Shown here: positions 17,824-26,707 of the stretch, one piece after another
Numbering within the stretch: the first letter of the stretch is position 1
Layout of the letters: each line of letters opens with the position of its first letter
Source: Chloroflexota bacterium
GTDB taxonomy: Bacteria; Chloroflexota; UBA11872
Assembly (NCBI GenBank): GCA_022825895.1
Contig: JAJDVX010000010.1
Coordinates: 62,001-126,000, forward strand
Reading direction: 5' to 3'
DNA: 64,000 bases
Program-made: the position numbers and the translations under genes
The notes under the pieces: model-generated
What the model was told of the DNA's origin: nothing
What the model saw: only the letters and a program-made list of their open reading frames with translations
Databases searched by the model: none

Positions 17824-18660
17824 ATGCCGTACGACTTGAAGCCGAAGACGATGTACCTGATGCCGACGCACTTCGGGCCGATGAGCGGCCCGCGGCAGGG
17901 GCCGGGCGGCGAGATGGGGGCGTTCGGCGTCGATGAACGGAAGACGCGGCGGTATTCGGTCAGCTTTCTGACGGAGCGGGCGCAGCTGGAGGCGCTGCTG
18001 CCGCCGGGGTTCGAGCAGGTCGGGGAGCCGGTGGTGACGGTTTCGGCCAGCTACATGACCGAGATCGACTGGCTGGCGGGGCGCGGGTACAACACGCTGG
18101 GCGTGACGTTTCAGGCCAGGTTCAACGGATCGCGGGACCAGGCGACCGGGCCGCTGCTGCTGGTGCTGTGGGAGAACCTGACGGACCCGATCCTGACGGG
18201 GCGGGAGCAACTGGGGTTCTCGAAGATCTACTGCGCGCTGCCCGAGCCGGTGGTTCACGAGGGCGAGACGCAGTGCACGGCGAGCTGGCTGGGATTCCGG
18301 TTCATGGACATGCGCCTGACGAACATGGCGGCGGTGGAAGAGCCGGCGGCGGCGGCCCCGCCAGACGATGGATTGCTGAAGGGGACGCTGCACTATAAGT
18401 ACGTTCCGACGACGGGCGATTGGGGCGAAGCCGATGCGGAGTACGCGGTGCTGAGTCCACAGAATCCGCCGGTGAGCGAACCGCAACGCTGGCAGGGGGA
18501 AGGCAGCGTGACGTTTCAGCGTGCGCGCTGGGAGGACTTGCCGACGCAGTACATGGTCGTGAATGCGCTGGCCGAGCTGGAGGTGAAGGAGTTTCGAGGG
18601 GCGAGCATCGAGCACAGCGTGGGCGGCAGGGATCTGATTGATCAGCGCATTTTGCGGTAG
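17824..18660 (+). CDS. acetoacetate decarboxylase family protein
   Basis: A 278-residue protein of the ADC superfamily. The signature ILTGREQLGFSKIYC (residues about 122-136) corresponds to the G-R-E-x-x-G-F-x-K region in which Lys forms the Schiff base in true acetoacetate decarboxylase, so the Lys is kept. It is somewhat longer than ADC (about 245). ADC relatives also act as aldolases/dehydratases, so a decarboxylase activity is not certain. It starts at the base after the SDR stop codon. Confidence 0.83.
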   Translation: MPYDLKPKTMYLMPTHFGPMSGPRQGPGGEMGAFGVDERKTRRYSVSFLTERAQLEALLPPGFEQVGEPVVTVSASYMTEIDWLAGRGYNTLGVTFQARFNGSRDQATGPLLLVLWENLTDPILTGREQLGFSKIYCALPEPVVHEGETQCTASWLGFRFMDMRLTNMAAVEEPAAAAPPDDGLLKGTLHYKYVPTTGDWGEADAEYAVLSPQNPPVSEPQRWQGEGSVTFQRARWEDLPTQYMVVNALAELEVKEFRGASIEHSVGGRDLIDQRILR

Positions 18661-18720
18661 GTGCCGTGGGCACTTGGCCGAGCCGCTGCTTGACATAATG
18701 TGGCGAAGTCGAGGCTAGGC

Positions 18721-19965
18721 ATGGGTTCGGCAGCGGCAGGGACCCAGGCATCGAACGGACTTGCGCGGTGGCAGACGCCGCTGGTGGTGATTGCGGCGTG
18801 CGCGCTAATTGCGGTGATCGGGTTTGGTACGCGGTCGATATTCGGGCTGTTCCTGCCGCCGATGACCGAGGCGCGGGGCTGGTCGCGCGAGGCGTTCAGC
18901 GTGGCGATGGCGACGCAGCAACTGACGTTCGGGGTGGTGCTGCCGCTGGCGGCGGCTTCGTCGGACAGGTTCGGACCGGTGCGGGTGATGGTGGCCGGCG
19001 CCGTTGCCTATGCGCTGGGCCTGTGGCTGATGACGATGGTGGATTCGGCCCTGGTGTTCCTGCTGGTGGCAGGGCTGCTGGTTGGCGGCACTAACGCCTT
19101 CACGTCGTTTTCGCTCGTCATAGCCACCATGGCGCGGATGGTGGAGCCAAAACGGCGGCCCCTGGTGATGGGACTGGGGATGGCGGCCGGATCGCTGGGC
19201 CAGGTGATCTTCTCACCGATCACGCAAGGGTTCATCAGCGCGTTCGGTTGGAGCGACGCGCTGCTGATCCTGGCGGTGGGGTTTCTCGCCATCGTGCCCC
19301 TGGCGTTCCTGCTTCCGGGCAACCCCGAGGTGGCGGCCGAGCAGACGGCCAAGGAGAGCGTTGGCGCGGCGATCCGGGAAGCGGTAGGACACCGGGGCTA
19401 TCTGCTGCTGACGATGGGATTCTTCGTGTGCGGGTTTCACGTGGCATTCATCACGGTGCACCTGCCGGCGTACATGCTGGACCTGGGATTCGAGCCTCGC
19501 GTGGGCGCGATCGCGCTGTCGCTGATCGGGTTCTTCAACATCGTCGGGTCGTTTCTGTCAGGTATGGCGGGGACGCACCTGAGTCGACGGCTGAGCCTGA
19601 GCTTCATCTATGCAAGCCGAGCCGCGGTGATTGCCGCATTCCTGCTGCTGCCGAAGACGGAGCCAGTGGCGTACATGTTTGCCTCGCTGATGGGATTGCT
19701 GTGGCTGGCGACGGTGCCGCTGACGAACGCAATCGTGGCGCGGGTGTTCGGGGTGCGGTACCTGGCCACGCTGTTTTCGTTTGTGTTTCTCTCGCATCAG
19801 CTCGGGTCGTTCTCGGGCATCTGGCTCGCTGGTGGCATCTACGAGGCGACGGGAAGCTATGACGGGATGTGGGTGGCCGGGATCGTTCTTGGGATTGCGG
19901 CGGCGCTGATTCACCTGCCGATCAACGAACGGCCGATTGCGCGGCTGGCGGAAGCGCAGGGCTAG
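18721..19965 (+). CDS. MFS transporter, monocarboxylate/oxalate-formate antiporter-like
   Basis: A 414-residue integral membrane protein with twelve hydrophobic segments in two six-helix halves. The first half has IFGLFLPPMTEARGWSREAFSVAMA and DRFGPVRVMVAGA, the latter the MFS loop 2-3 motif, typical of the MCT/OFA subgroup that carries organic acids. In-frame GTG at 18700 and ATG at 18721 are possible starts; the ATG is preferred. Placed after the SDR and ADC-like genes, it probably imports their acid substrate (inference). Confidence 0.9.
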   Translation: MGSAAAGTQASNGLARWQTPLVVIAACALIAVIGFGTRSIFGLFLPPMTEARGWSREAFSVAMATQQLTFGVVLPLAAASSDRFGPVRVMVAGAVAYALGLWLMTMVDSALVFLLVAGLLVGGTNAFTSFSLVIATMARMVEPKRRPLVMGLGMAAGSLGQVIFSPITQGFISAFGWSDALLILAVGFLAIVPLAFLLPGNPEVAAEQTAKESVGAAIREAVGHRGYLLLTMGFFVCGFHVAFITVHLPAYMLDLGFEPRVGAIALSLIGFFNIVGSFLSGMAGTHLSRRLSLSFIYASRAAVIAAFLLLPKTEPVAYMFASLMGLLWLATVPLTNAIVARVFGVRYLATLFSFVFLSHQLGSFSGIWLAGGIYEATGSYDGMWVAGIVLGIAAALIHLPINERPIARLAEAQG

Positions 19966-19981
19966 TTCGGAGGGGCTCCGC

Positions 19982-21502
19982 CTAGGTTTCGTCGAGCGTG
20001 GGGCGGTATTGGAGGGCTTCGGCCAGGTGCTCGATGCGGATGGATTCGCTCTCGGATAGATCGGCGATGGTTCGCGCGAGCTTGAGGACGCGGTGATGGC
20101 CGCGGCCGCTGAGGGAGAGGCGGTCGTGGGCGCTGCGGAGGAGGCGTTCGGCGTCGGGTTCGAGGGCGCAGATGCGGGAGATGAGGCGGGCGGTGAGTTC
20201 GGCGTTGGTGAAGAAGCCGTGTGGAGCCAGGCGCTCTTCCTGGATCTTGCGCGCCCGGGCGATACGGGCCTGGACGTGGGACGAGGGTTCGCGCTCGGTG
20301 TCGTCGGCCATCTTGGCGTATTCGAGGCGGGGAACATCGATGTGGACGTCGATGCGGTCGAGCAGCGGGCCCGAGATGCGGTTGCGGTAGCGGCGGGCGG
20401 CTTCGGCGCTCATTCCGCTGCCGGGGCCGTCCGAGGCGGCGAAGCCGGACGGCGAGGGGTTCATGGCGGCGACCAGCATCAGGCGGGCGGGCAGGTCCAC
20501 GCTGTAGGCGGCACGGGTGATGGTGATGTGACCGTCTTCGAGAGGCTGACGGAGGGATTCGAGGGTCTGGCGGCCGAATTCGGGGAACTCGTCCAGGAAG
20601 AGGACGCCGCGGTGGGCGAGGCTGATCTCGCCGGGGCGGGGCGAGGTACCGCCACCGACCATGCCGGCATAGGTGACGGTGTGGTGGGGGGCGCGGAAGG
20701 GACGCTCGACGACGAGGCCGGCGCCGTCGCGCAGCTGGCCGGCGATGCTGTAGATCTTGGTGACCTCGATGGCTTCGTCGAGGGTCATGGGCGGGAGGAC
20801 CGACGGCAACGCGCGGGCCAGCAGGGTCTTGCCGGAGCCGGGCGGGCCGACCATGAGCACGTTGTGGGCGCCGGCGGCGGCGACTTCCAGGGCGCGCTTG
20901 GCGTGTTCGTGGCCGCGGACGTCGGCGAAGTCGACAGGGTATTCGGCCGACCGGGTCGACATTTCGGTGACGGGCAGGGGTTCGATTCGAATGAGGCCCA
21001 TGTAGTGGGCGATGAGTTGTTGCAGGGACTCGACGGGGTAGACGGATATGCCCTCGACGACGGCGGCTTCGGCGCCGTCAACGGCCGGGACGAAGGCCTT
21101 GTCCACGCCGGCGTCGCGAGCGGCGGCGACCATGGGAAGGACTCCGTGGGTGTGGCGAACGCCGCCGTCGAGTGACAGTTCACCCAGGTAGACGGCCTGG
21201 TTGTCGTCGAAGCCCTCGAGCTGGCCGGTTGCGGCCAGGATGGCTACGGCCATAGGGAGGTCGTAGACGGGGCCTTCCTTGCGGATGTCGGCGGGAGCGA
21301 GGTTTACGGTGAGTCGGCGCTCGGGGAAGACGGCGCCGCTGTTGCGGATGGCGCTGCGGGTGCGCTCGCGGGCTTCCTGCACGGCGGCGTCGGGCAGGCC
21401 GACGACGTTGTGCTTGGGCAGACCGTTGCTGATGTCGGCCTCGACGTCAAGAACGACGCCGTCAAGGCCGGTAATCGCGCAGCTGTGTACGGTGCCAAGC
21501 AT
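19982..21502 (-). CDS. comM: YifB/ComM family Mg-chelatase-like AAA+ ATPase
   Basis: A 506-residue protein with an N-terminal Lon-protease-like S5 domain (MLGTVHSCAITGLDGVVLDVEADIS), a central Mg-chelatase AAA+ domain with Walker A GPPGSGKTLLARALP and Walker B LFLDEFPEF, and a C-terminal Mg-chelatase-like domain. ComM is a branch-migration helicase in natural transformation; the role in non-competent bacteria is unclear. Full family length. It lies convergent to the MFS gene with a 16-bp gap and adjoins a small lipoprotein gene. Confidence 0.95.
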   Translation of the reverse strand: MLGTVHSCAITGLDGVVLDVEADISNGLPKHNVVGLPDAAVQEARERTRSAIRNSGAVFPERRLTVNLAPADIRKEGPVYDLPMAVAILAATGQLEGFDDNQAVYLGELSLDGGVRHTHGVLPMVAAARDAGVDKAFVPAVDGAEAAVVEGISVYPVESLQQLIAHYMGLIRIEPLPVTEMSTRSAEYPVDFADVRGHEHAKRALEVAAAGAHNVLMVGPPGSGKTLLARALPSVLPPMTLDEAIEVTKIYSIAGQLRDGAGLVVERPFRAPHHTVTYAGMVGGGTSPRPGEISLAHRGVLFLDEFPEFGRQTLESLRQPLEDGHITITRAAYSVDLPARLMLVAAMNPSPSGFAASDGPGSGMSAEAARRYRNRISGPLLDRIDVHIDVPRLEYAKMADDTEREPSSHVQARIARARKIQEERLAPHGFFTNAELTARLISRICALEPDAERLLRSAHDRLSLSGRGHHRVLKLARTIADLSESESIRIEHLAEALQYRPTLDET

Positions 21503-21540
21503 GTGTGCCAGGAGCGGCCCGCCCAGCCGCGTTTACTGCG

Positions 21541-21693
21541 CTACATACCCGGCCCGTCGCCGATGGTCTTGTGCATCTTGAATTGCCCGCTCTTCTTTTC
21601 TTCGCCGCCGCAGGCCGCCAGCAGCAGGCCGGTGGCGAGCAGGGCGACGACGCGGCGTCGAGGAACTACTTTCCGCAGTTTGGTGGCCGGCAT
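21541..21693 (-). CDS. small predicted lipoprotein
   Basis: A protein of 50 residues from the ATG at 21693 (GGGAG upstream): basic N-region MPATKLRKVVPRRR, hydrophobic VVALLATGLLL, and a lipobox L-A-A-C, then a short hydrophilic tail GGEEKKSGQFKMHK. The mature lipopeptide would be about 25 residues. The function is unknown. It sits between the large glycosidase-like gene and comM. The size and signal sequence make it easy to miss by automated callers. Confidence 0.6.
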   Translation of the reverse strand: MPATKLRKVVPRRRVVALLATGLLLAACGGEEKKSGQFKMHKTIGDGPGM

Positions 21694-21763
21694 GCGGATC
21701 TCCCTGGCTTGGCCGACGGCGCCTATCGTACGCGCTCTCAGGCTGAAGAGTGACATTGGGCGC

Positions 21764-24700
21764 CTAGCGCTGAACGGGTACCACGACGTAGGGGGGCTCG
21801 ACGTCCAGGTCGGGACCGATTGAGCCGTTGCCGAGACGGTCGATGGCTTCGACGTAGTACATGAGGTCCCAGTCCGGAACGATGTCCATGCCGGGGATGG
21901 TGGCCGACCAGACGCCGTTGGTTTGCTGCATGGGAACCGGTGTGTAGAGTTCGCGCTGGTTGAGGTCGCGGTAATAGAGGGTTACGGACTGCAGATCGTC
22001 GTCGGAATCCACGCGGGCGGTGACGGTGAGGTCCTGGCCGGGGACGGCGAGCGAGGCGCGTTCGACGTCGACGGCCGGAGCAGAAACGGCGTTACCGACG
22101 GCCACGGGTTGGGGGGCTTCGGCGGAACGCCAGGATCTGCTTTCTCCGTTAGCGTCGGTGGCCTCGATGTAGTAGGCGGCGTCACAACAGGCGGGGACGG
22201 TAATGCCGGCTGAGTAGACGGGGCCGTCAGCGGACATGGACGCGCGCTGCCAGGGGCAGTCGCCGGAGCGCCAAACCAGGTCGACGCTCTCGATGCCGTC
22301 GGGGGCGGTGACAGTGGCCGACAGGTCGAGCGAGCCGGGGGCCGCTGTGCGGACGGGGACATGCCCGATTTGGGGTGCGGCTTCGCGGACGACGAGGGCG
22401 TTGATGACCCAGTCGGAGGCGGGGTGGGAGTTGATTTCAAGCTCGAGGCGCCCGTTGGCGATGTTGCAGCGCTGGGTCTTCTGAACTACCTGGCCGGCGG
22501 GAATGGTGAAGCGCTCGGTCTGGTGACGGCCCTGGAAGGTGAGCCACATAGGGCCGCGGTCCGCGGCATCCGGCGAAGTGTCGCACATGACAGCGGTTAC
22601 GTCGTAGACGCCCGGCGCGACTTCGGCGCGGAAGGTGTGCTCGACGTAGCCGGGATTGGGTCCGCGGTGCTGGAAGTCGTCTTCCAACAGGCGGAGGGGA
22701 AGATCGCCGGGTTCCCGATTGCGGCCCAGCAGGTCGCCGTTGTCGGGGAGCGGCGGGCTGAAGGCGCGGATGTCGCGCGTCATCTTCCAGCCGATGCCGC
22801 GCGTGGGGGTGTACTGGACGTCGGGCGAGACGGCGCGGAAGCGTCGTTCGACCCAGGCGGACTGCATGGTTCGGGGGATCCAGGGACGCGGGTCGACGGG
22901 TTCGGCGCCGAAGTCGAAGCCGTGGGCGAAGAGGCCGAAGCGTTCGAAGACTCGCTGGACTTCGTCCAGGCGGGCGAGGTCGTGGTCGAGGTAGGGGGTG
23001 AGGCGATTCCAGGTGCCGGCTTCGTCCTTGACGGGGCCGAAGATCATCTCGTCGTCGTAGAGGCCGCCGGTGTGGTCGACGATGGCCTGCCACTGGTCGC
23101 GAGCGGACTGCATGTGGGCCCTGGCGGACTTCAGGCGATCGGCGGCGCCGGCCAGGTAGAAGAAGGCGAGGTCCAAGCCCGCGCGCAGCTTGTGGGCGTG
23201 GTAGCGCGCGAGACCGGAACAGAGGCGGACATCGGCTTGGATACCGCGAAATTCGGGTCGGGCCTCGCTTTGAACCGAGCCATCCGCTCGATCGAGGGCG
23301 GCATCGGCGGCGTTGGCGTGCCGCTCGAGGCGTTCGGCGATCTGCAGCGGGGTGAGCTTGGCGCGGACGGAGTCAGCGAGATAGTCCTCGACGTATTCGC
23401 TGGCGCCATAGAAACCAGCCAGGTCGCTCGGTTCGACCTCGAGGTAGGCGTCGAGCAGGCCGCCGGTGTCGCGCTCGGCCCACCAGCCGAAGACGCTGGC
23501 CGAGGGGAGGTGGGCGGCGGTGATGAACGGGAGGTAGTGGGAACTCTTCGAGACGGCATCCAGCACGTCAGCCCCGGCGTCGGCGCCAAAGCGGTCGTTG
23601 AATTCGCGCTGCCACGCAGCGGAATCGCAGGCCGGGTCGTAGCCGAGGCGGCCGAAGAGGAGGTACCAGAACCAGTAGCGTTCGTCCTCGAACTCGTACC
23701 AGTTCATGTCGTCCGGCTTGAAGAGCGGCCAGGCGCCACCGACGTTGCGGAAGCCCTTGTTGGACAGGGGGGCGCAGACTTCGAAGCCCTTGGAGCCACC
23801 CAGGGCGCAGCTCTCGGCGTAGCGCCGGACCCAGGCTGGGTCGCCCCACAGGGTGAACTTGTTGGTGCCCAGATTCCACATACGGAGCAGGAACTCGTAC
23901 TCGCGCGGGTACTTGAGCAGGTCGCCGTAGGAGTGGCGGCGGTCCATGCGGTCGAAGTCCTGCAAGAGACCGGCGGAGTAGGGCATGCCCTGGTGCTCGC
24001 ACCAGTACTTGGTGGAGACGGTGGTGGGCAGGCCGGTATCCAGCGCGCCTTCCCAGGTGTCGTCGGCGATGGCCTTGGCGCGACAGTCGATTTCGATTTC
24101 GCGGCCGGCGGCCACGACGCCGCTGTAGATCGAGCGGAAGAAGGCCGGGCTGTCCTCGGCCTCGATGCCGGACTCGGAGTTCACGCGTAGCTGGACGCCG
24201 GAAATGTCCGGGCAGGCCTTGAGGACCTTGGCCATGCCGAGCTCGCAATAGTCGGCCAGGATGTCGAGGCTGAGACCTTCGACCAGGGACTCGCCGTACT
24301 CGTAGCTGTGCTGCTGCCAGACGCCGAAGGTGAAGTCGATGCCGCGCTCCACGGCGGTGCGGGAGATCATCTTGAGGGTGGCGAGGTTTCGTTCGCGTTG
24401 CTCGTCGGACAGGCTGGGCACGGTGACATCGGGGAACTCGGGCATCGGGACCAGGAAGGCGTAGGGCGGGACGAGGTAGGCCGTCTGATGGCCGAAGGTG
24501 AGGCTGAAGGCGTTGAAGCGGTAGAGCGAGAGCTTGTCGAAGTAGGCCCGCCAGAACTCCGGGTTGAAGTACCAGGGGCCGTCGACGGCTTCGTTGTGGG
24601 GAAAGATGCAGACGCTGCGCTTGCGGAGGAACGGGGACTCGCTGGTGGGCGGGAAGGTAGCTGCCCAGTCGAGCTGCGCCGGGGCGAGTTCAATGCGGCG

Positions 24701-25006
24701 AGAGGCCTCGCGCAAAGCGTAGGCGAGACCGCGGTCGTCGGAGCCGCCGATGGCCAGGGTTCCGCCGGCGAAGGCGAACGCCAGGGACTCGGGCGCGTCG
24801 TTCAGGGCAGCGCCCGCCGCCTGCAGCCGAGCGGCCGGTTGGGTCGTCGCCGCCGTGCCCACCTGGATCGTGATCGCGGCGTGATCGTCGGTGACGGTGT
24901 AGCCGCTCTCGTCGAGCGTTTGCCGGAGCCGATCCAGCGCCAATTCCGCGGGCGATCCCAGGTCGCCGTTGACCACGATTCGAATGCGTGTCGCTGCGTC
25001 AGCCAC
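21764..25006 (-). CDS. large glycoside hydrolase-like protein (GH67/GH20-type N-terminal domain, TIM barrel, C-terminal beta domains)
   Basis: A 1080-residue protein. Residues about 1-120 resemble the alpha/beta domain that precedes the barrel in GH67 and GH20 enzymes (GGSDDRGLAYALREASRRIE). Residues about 130-500 contain barrel-type segments (PWYFNPEFWRAYFDKLSLYRFNAF, VNSESGIEAEDSPAFF, NLGTNKFTLWGDPAWVRRY). The C-terminal 350 residues look beta-rich and may be carbohydrate-binding. No signal peptide is seen at the GTG start (25006), so it is probably cytoplasmic. Which glycosidic bond it cuts cannot be told; an alpha-glucuronidase-like role is only a possibility. It follows the sulfatase and beta-propeller genes of the same strand. 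Confidence 0.6.
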   Translation of the reverse strand: MADAATRIRIVVNGDLGSPAELALDRLRQTLDESGYTVTDDHAAITIQVGTAATTQPAARLQAAGAALNDAPESLAFAFAGGTLAIGGSDDRGLAYALREASRRIELAPAQLDWAATFPPTSESPFLRKRSVCIFPHNEAVDGPWYFNPEFWRAYFDKLSLYRFNAFSLTFGHQTAYLVPPYAFLVPMPEFPDVTVPSLSDEQRERNLATLKMISRTAVERGIDFTFGVWQQHSYEYGESLVEGLSLDILADYCELGMAKVLKACPDISGVQLRVNSESGIEAEDSPAFFRSIYSGVVAAGREIEIDCRAKAIADDTWEGALDTGLPTTVSTKYWCEHQGMPYSAGLLQDFDRMDRRHSYGDLLKYPREYEFLLRMWNLGTNKFTLWGDPAWVRRYAESCALGGSKGFEVCAPLSNKGFRNVGGAWPLFKPDDMNWYEFEDERYWFWYLLFGRLGYDPACDSAAWQREFNDRFGADAGADVLDAVSKSSHYLPFITAAHLPSASVFGWWAERDTGGLLDAYLEVEPSDLAGFYGASEYVEDYLADSVRAKLTPLQIAERLERHANAADAALDRADGSVQSEARPEFRGIQADVRLCSGLARYHAHKLRAGLDLAFFYLAGAADRLKSARAHMQSARDQWQAIVDHTGGLYDDEMIFGPVKDEAGTWNRLTPYLDHDLARLDEVQRVFERFGLFAHGFDFGAEPVDPRPWIPRTMQSAWVERRFRAVSPDVQYTPTRGIGWKMTRDIRAFSPPLPDNGDLLGRNREPGDLPLRLLEDDFQHRGPNPGYVEHTFRAEVAPGVYDVTAVMCDTSPDAADRGPMWLTFQGRHQTERFTIPAGQVVQKTQRCNIANGRLELEINSHPASDWVINALVVREAAPQIGHVPVRTAAPGSLDLSATVTAPDGIESVDLVWRSGDCPWQRASMSADGPVYSAGITVPACCDAAYYIEATDANGESRSWRSAEAPQPVAVGNAVSAPAVDVERASLAVPGQDLTVTARVDSDDDLQSVTLYYRDLNQRELYTPVPMQQTNGVWSATIPGMDIVPDWDLMYYVEAIDRLGNGSIGPDLDVEPPYVVVPVQR

Positions 25007-25140
25007 GGCTATCGCCTCTCTTTGGGCGCGCCGAACGGTGCGCCCGATCGCCCGACTCGGAATGCTCGGGGCATTGTCGCAGTCCCCGCCAGGATCAGAA
25101 GAACCGAGCCTTCGCTACAACGCCCTGAGCCGGCCTCATC

Positions 25141-26589
25141 CTAGAAGCCGGGGCGCGGGATGGGTGTTTCGCCCTCGGCCACGAAGGAACGCAGTTCCCT
25201 ACCGGAGAGCGGCAGGAAGTCGCCGCGGATGGCGTAGATGCGGGCGTTGTTCATCTCGATCTCGAGGCGAATTGCCTGGCCGGTGAAGGAGGCAAGGCCG
25301 CGCCCGCCAGTCCAGCGGGGCGACCAGTCGAGCGCGTCGCCGGTAAAGGGGTGGCAGTCGTCGTAGCCGTAGCCCTCGATCACCTCGCCGGTCGGGTCGG
25401 TGACCTGCACTCGGGTTTCGAGACCGGACTGGATGTTGAACCTGGCCTCGCCGCCCTGCCAATAGAGGGAACGGGTGCCGATCATGCCCGGACCGAAGCA
25501 GGACTCGACGTAGTAGAAGCCGTCCAACCGCAGCTTGTGCATGAGCAGGGCGCCGGTGTCGTTGCCCTCGCCGGCCGGTCCGCGTTCGAGTCGCTTGGGT
25601 CCGATATGGGGGTTGATGTGGTACCCGTGCTCGAGCTTGGAGGCACTGGAGTAGATGCGGATCTGGTTGTCGTCGTCGACGAGGAGACTGTGCGGACGCA
25701 TGGTGCCCGCGCCGTACTCGCCCTGCTCGGCGTTGGGGATGAAGGGCTCCCGGATGGAGCGGTTGAAGTGCCAGCCGTTGTAGCTGTAGGCCAGCTGGCA
25801 GTCGGTCTTACCTCCCCAGTACTTGACCAGGGGGACGGGATCGGTGTGATAGATCCAGACCAGGCCGACAAACTTGTCGGCGTAGGGGAAGGCGACCATG
25901 CCGTAGATTTCGGCCAGCGGGGTGTCGAGGGCGTCGGTGGCGAGCACCAGTTCGGGCTCGCTGTAGGTCCGAAAGTCCTTTGTCTCCGAAAGCGCGACCC
26001 GGCGCGGGTGCGCGTGGGGCGCGGGGCGGGCGCTGATGACATAGCAGTCGCGCACGTGGTTCCAGTAGGCGGTGCTGGGCGGGTCGGGGCTGTGCTTGCG
26101 CCATTCCACGCCCTTGACGCGGGTCCAGTTCAGGCCTTCGGGCGACGTCCACAGGTGGTTCCCCTTGCCGACCGCGAAGCCCTTGACGCGCTCGTTCGGG
26201 TCTTCAGCGTGCTCGTCGAAGTAGCAGTCCCACTGGTGGAAGTCCTCGGACTTGGACAGCACCTGGTTGGGGTACCGGCGGTCCGGTAGGGGCACACGAT
26301 CGGTCAGATCGGGCTTCTCCCAGTGAATGCCGTCGTCGCTCTCGGCCACCAGGGCGTAGCTGTCGGGCTGTTCCTCGGGAACCACGGACTTGCCGTTGTA
26401 GAGGATGCGCCAGACGCCCGACTCGTGCTTGAACGCGGTGGGGTAACCGGAGCCGAGCCAGAAGCCGGGCTCTTCGAGGGTGGCCTCGGGGACAAGCTGC
26501 GGCTGGCCGATTCCCCGCCGGCAGTTATTCCAGCGACTCAGGTAGTTGTCGTCCCAGAAGAGGAGCGTGAAATCGCCGGAATTCAGCAT
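25141..26589 (-). CDS. beta-propeller glycosidase-like protein (GH32/43/62-type fold), paralogue A
   Basis: A 482-residue protein from ATG 26589 (MLNSGDFTLLFWDD). It carries repeated S-x-D/E-G-x-x-W segments, such as AESDDGIHWEKPD and TSPEGLNWTRV, the blade pattern of five-bladed beta-propeller glycosidases. It ends in a beta-sandwich-like region (RLEIEMNNARIYAIRGD). No signal peptide. It lies between a sulfatase gene and the 1080-residue glycosidase-like gene on the same strand. It is related in motif and length to the genes at 29805 and 32676. The catalytic acids were not identified with certainty. Confidence 0.72.
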   Translation of the reverse strand: MLNSGDFTLLFWDDNYLSRWNNCRRGIGQPQLVPEATLEEPGFWLGSGYPTAFKHESGVWRILYNGKSVVPEEQPDSYALVAESDDGIHWEKPDLTDRVPLPDRRYPNQVLSKSEDFHQWDCYFDEHAEDPNERVKGFAVGKGNHLWTSPEGLNWTRVKGVEWRKHSPDPPSTAYWNHVRDCYVISARPAPHAHPRRVALSETKDFRTYSEPELVLATDALDTPLAEIYGMVAFPYADKFVGLVWIYHTDPVPLVKYWGGKTDCQLAYSYNGWHFNRSIREPFIPNAEQGEYGAGTMRPHSLLVDDDNQIRIYSSASKLEHGYHINPHIGPKRLERGPAGEGNDTGALLMHKLRLDGFYYVESCFGPGMIGTRSLYWQGGEARFNIQSGLETRVQVTDPTGEVIEGYGYDDCHPFTGDALDWSPRWTGGRGLASFTGQAIRLEIEMNNARIYAIRGDFLPLSGRELRSFVAEGETPIPRPGF

Positions 26590-26707
26590 GGCGGGAACTC
26601 CCTGCGTGGCGCACACGGCATCAGGTTGCATTGACGATACCGCGCGGAGTGCGCGGGCCTGAAGTCGCGTTGCCGCTGTGGCGCCAGGGGATTGCCGGGG
26701 ATAGCGA

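Noticed and set aside
17095-18696. 533-residue minus-strand open frame over the SDR and ADC-like genes
   Set aside because: Composition is Arg/His/Pro-rich, typical of antisense to GC-rich genes; the + strand genes have intact catalytic motifs.
22361-24190. 609-residue open frame on the + strand opposite the large glycosidase-like gene
   Set aside because: The translation is rich in Gly/Val/Glu with no domains; it mirrors the antisense of the minus-strand gene.
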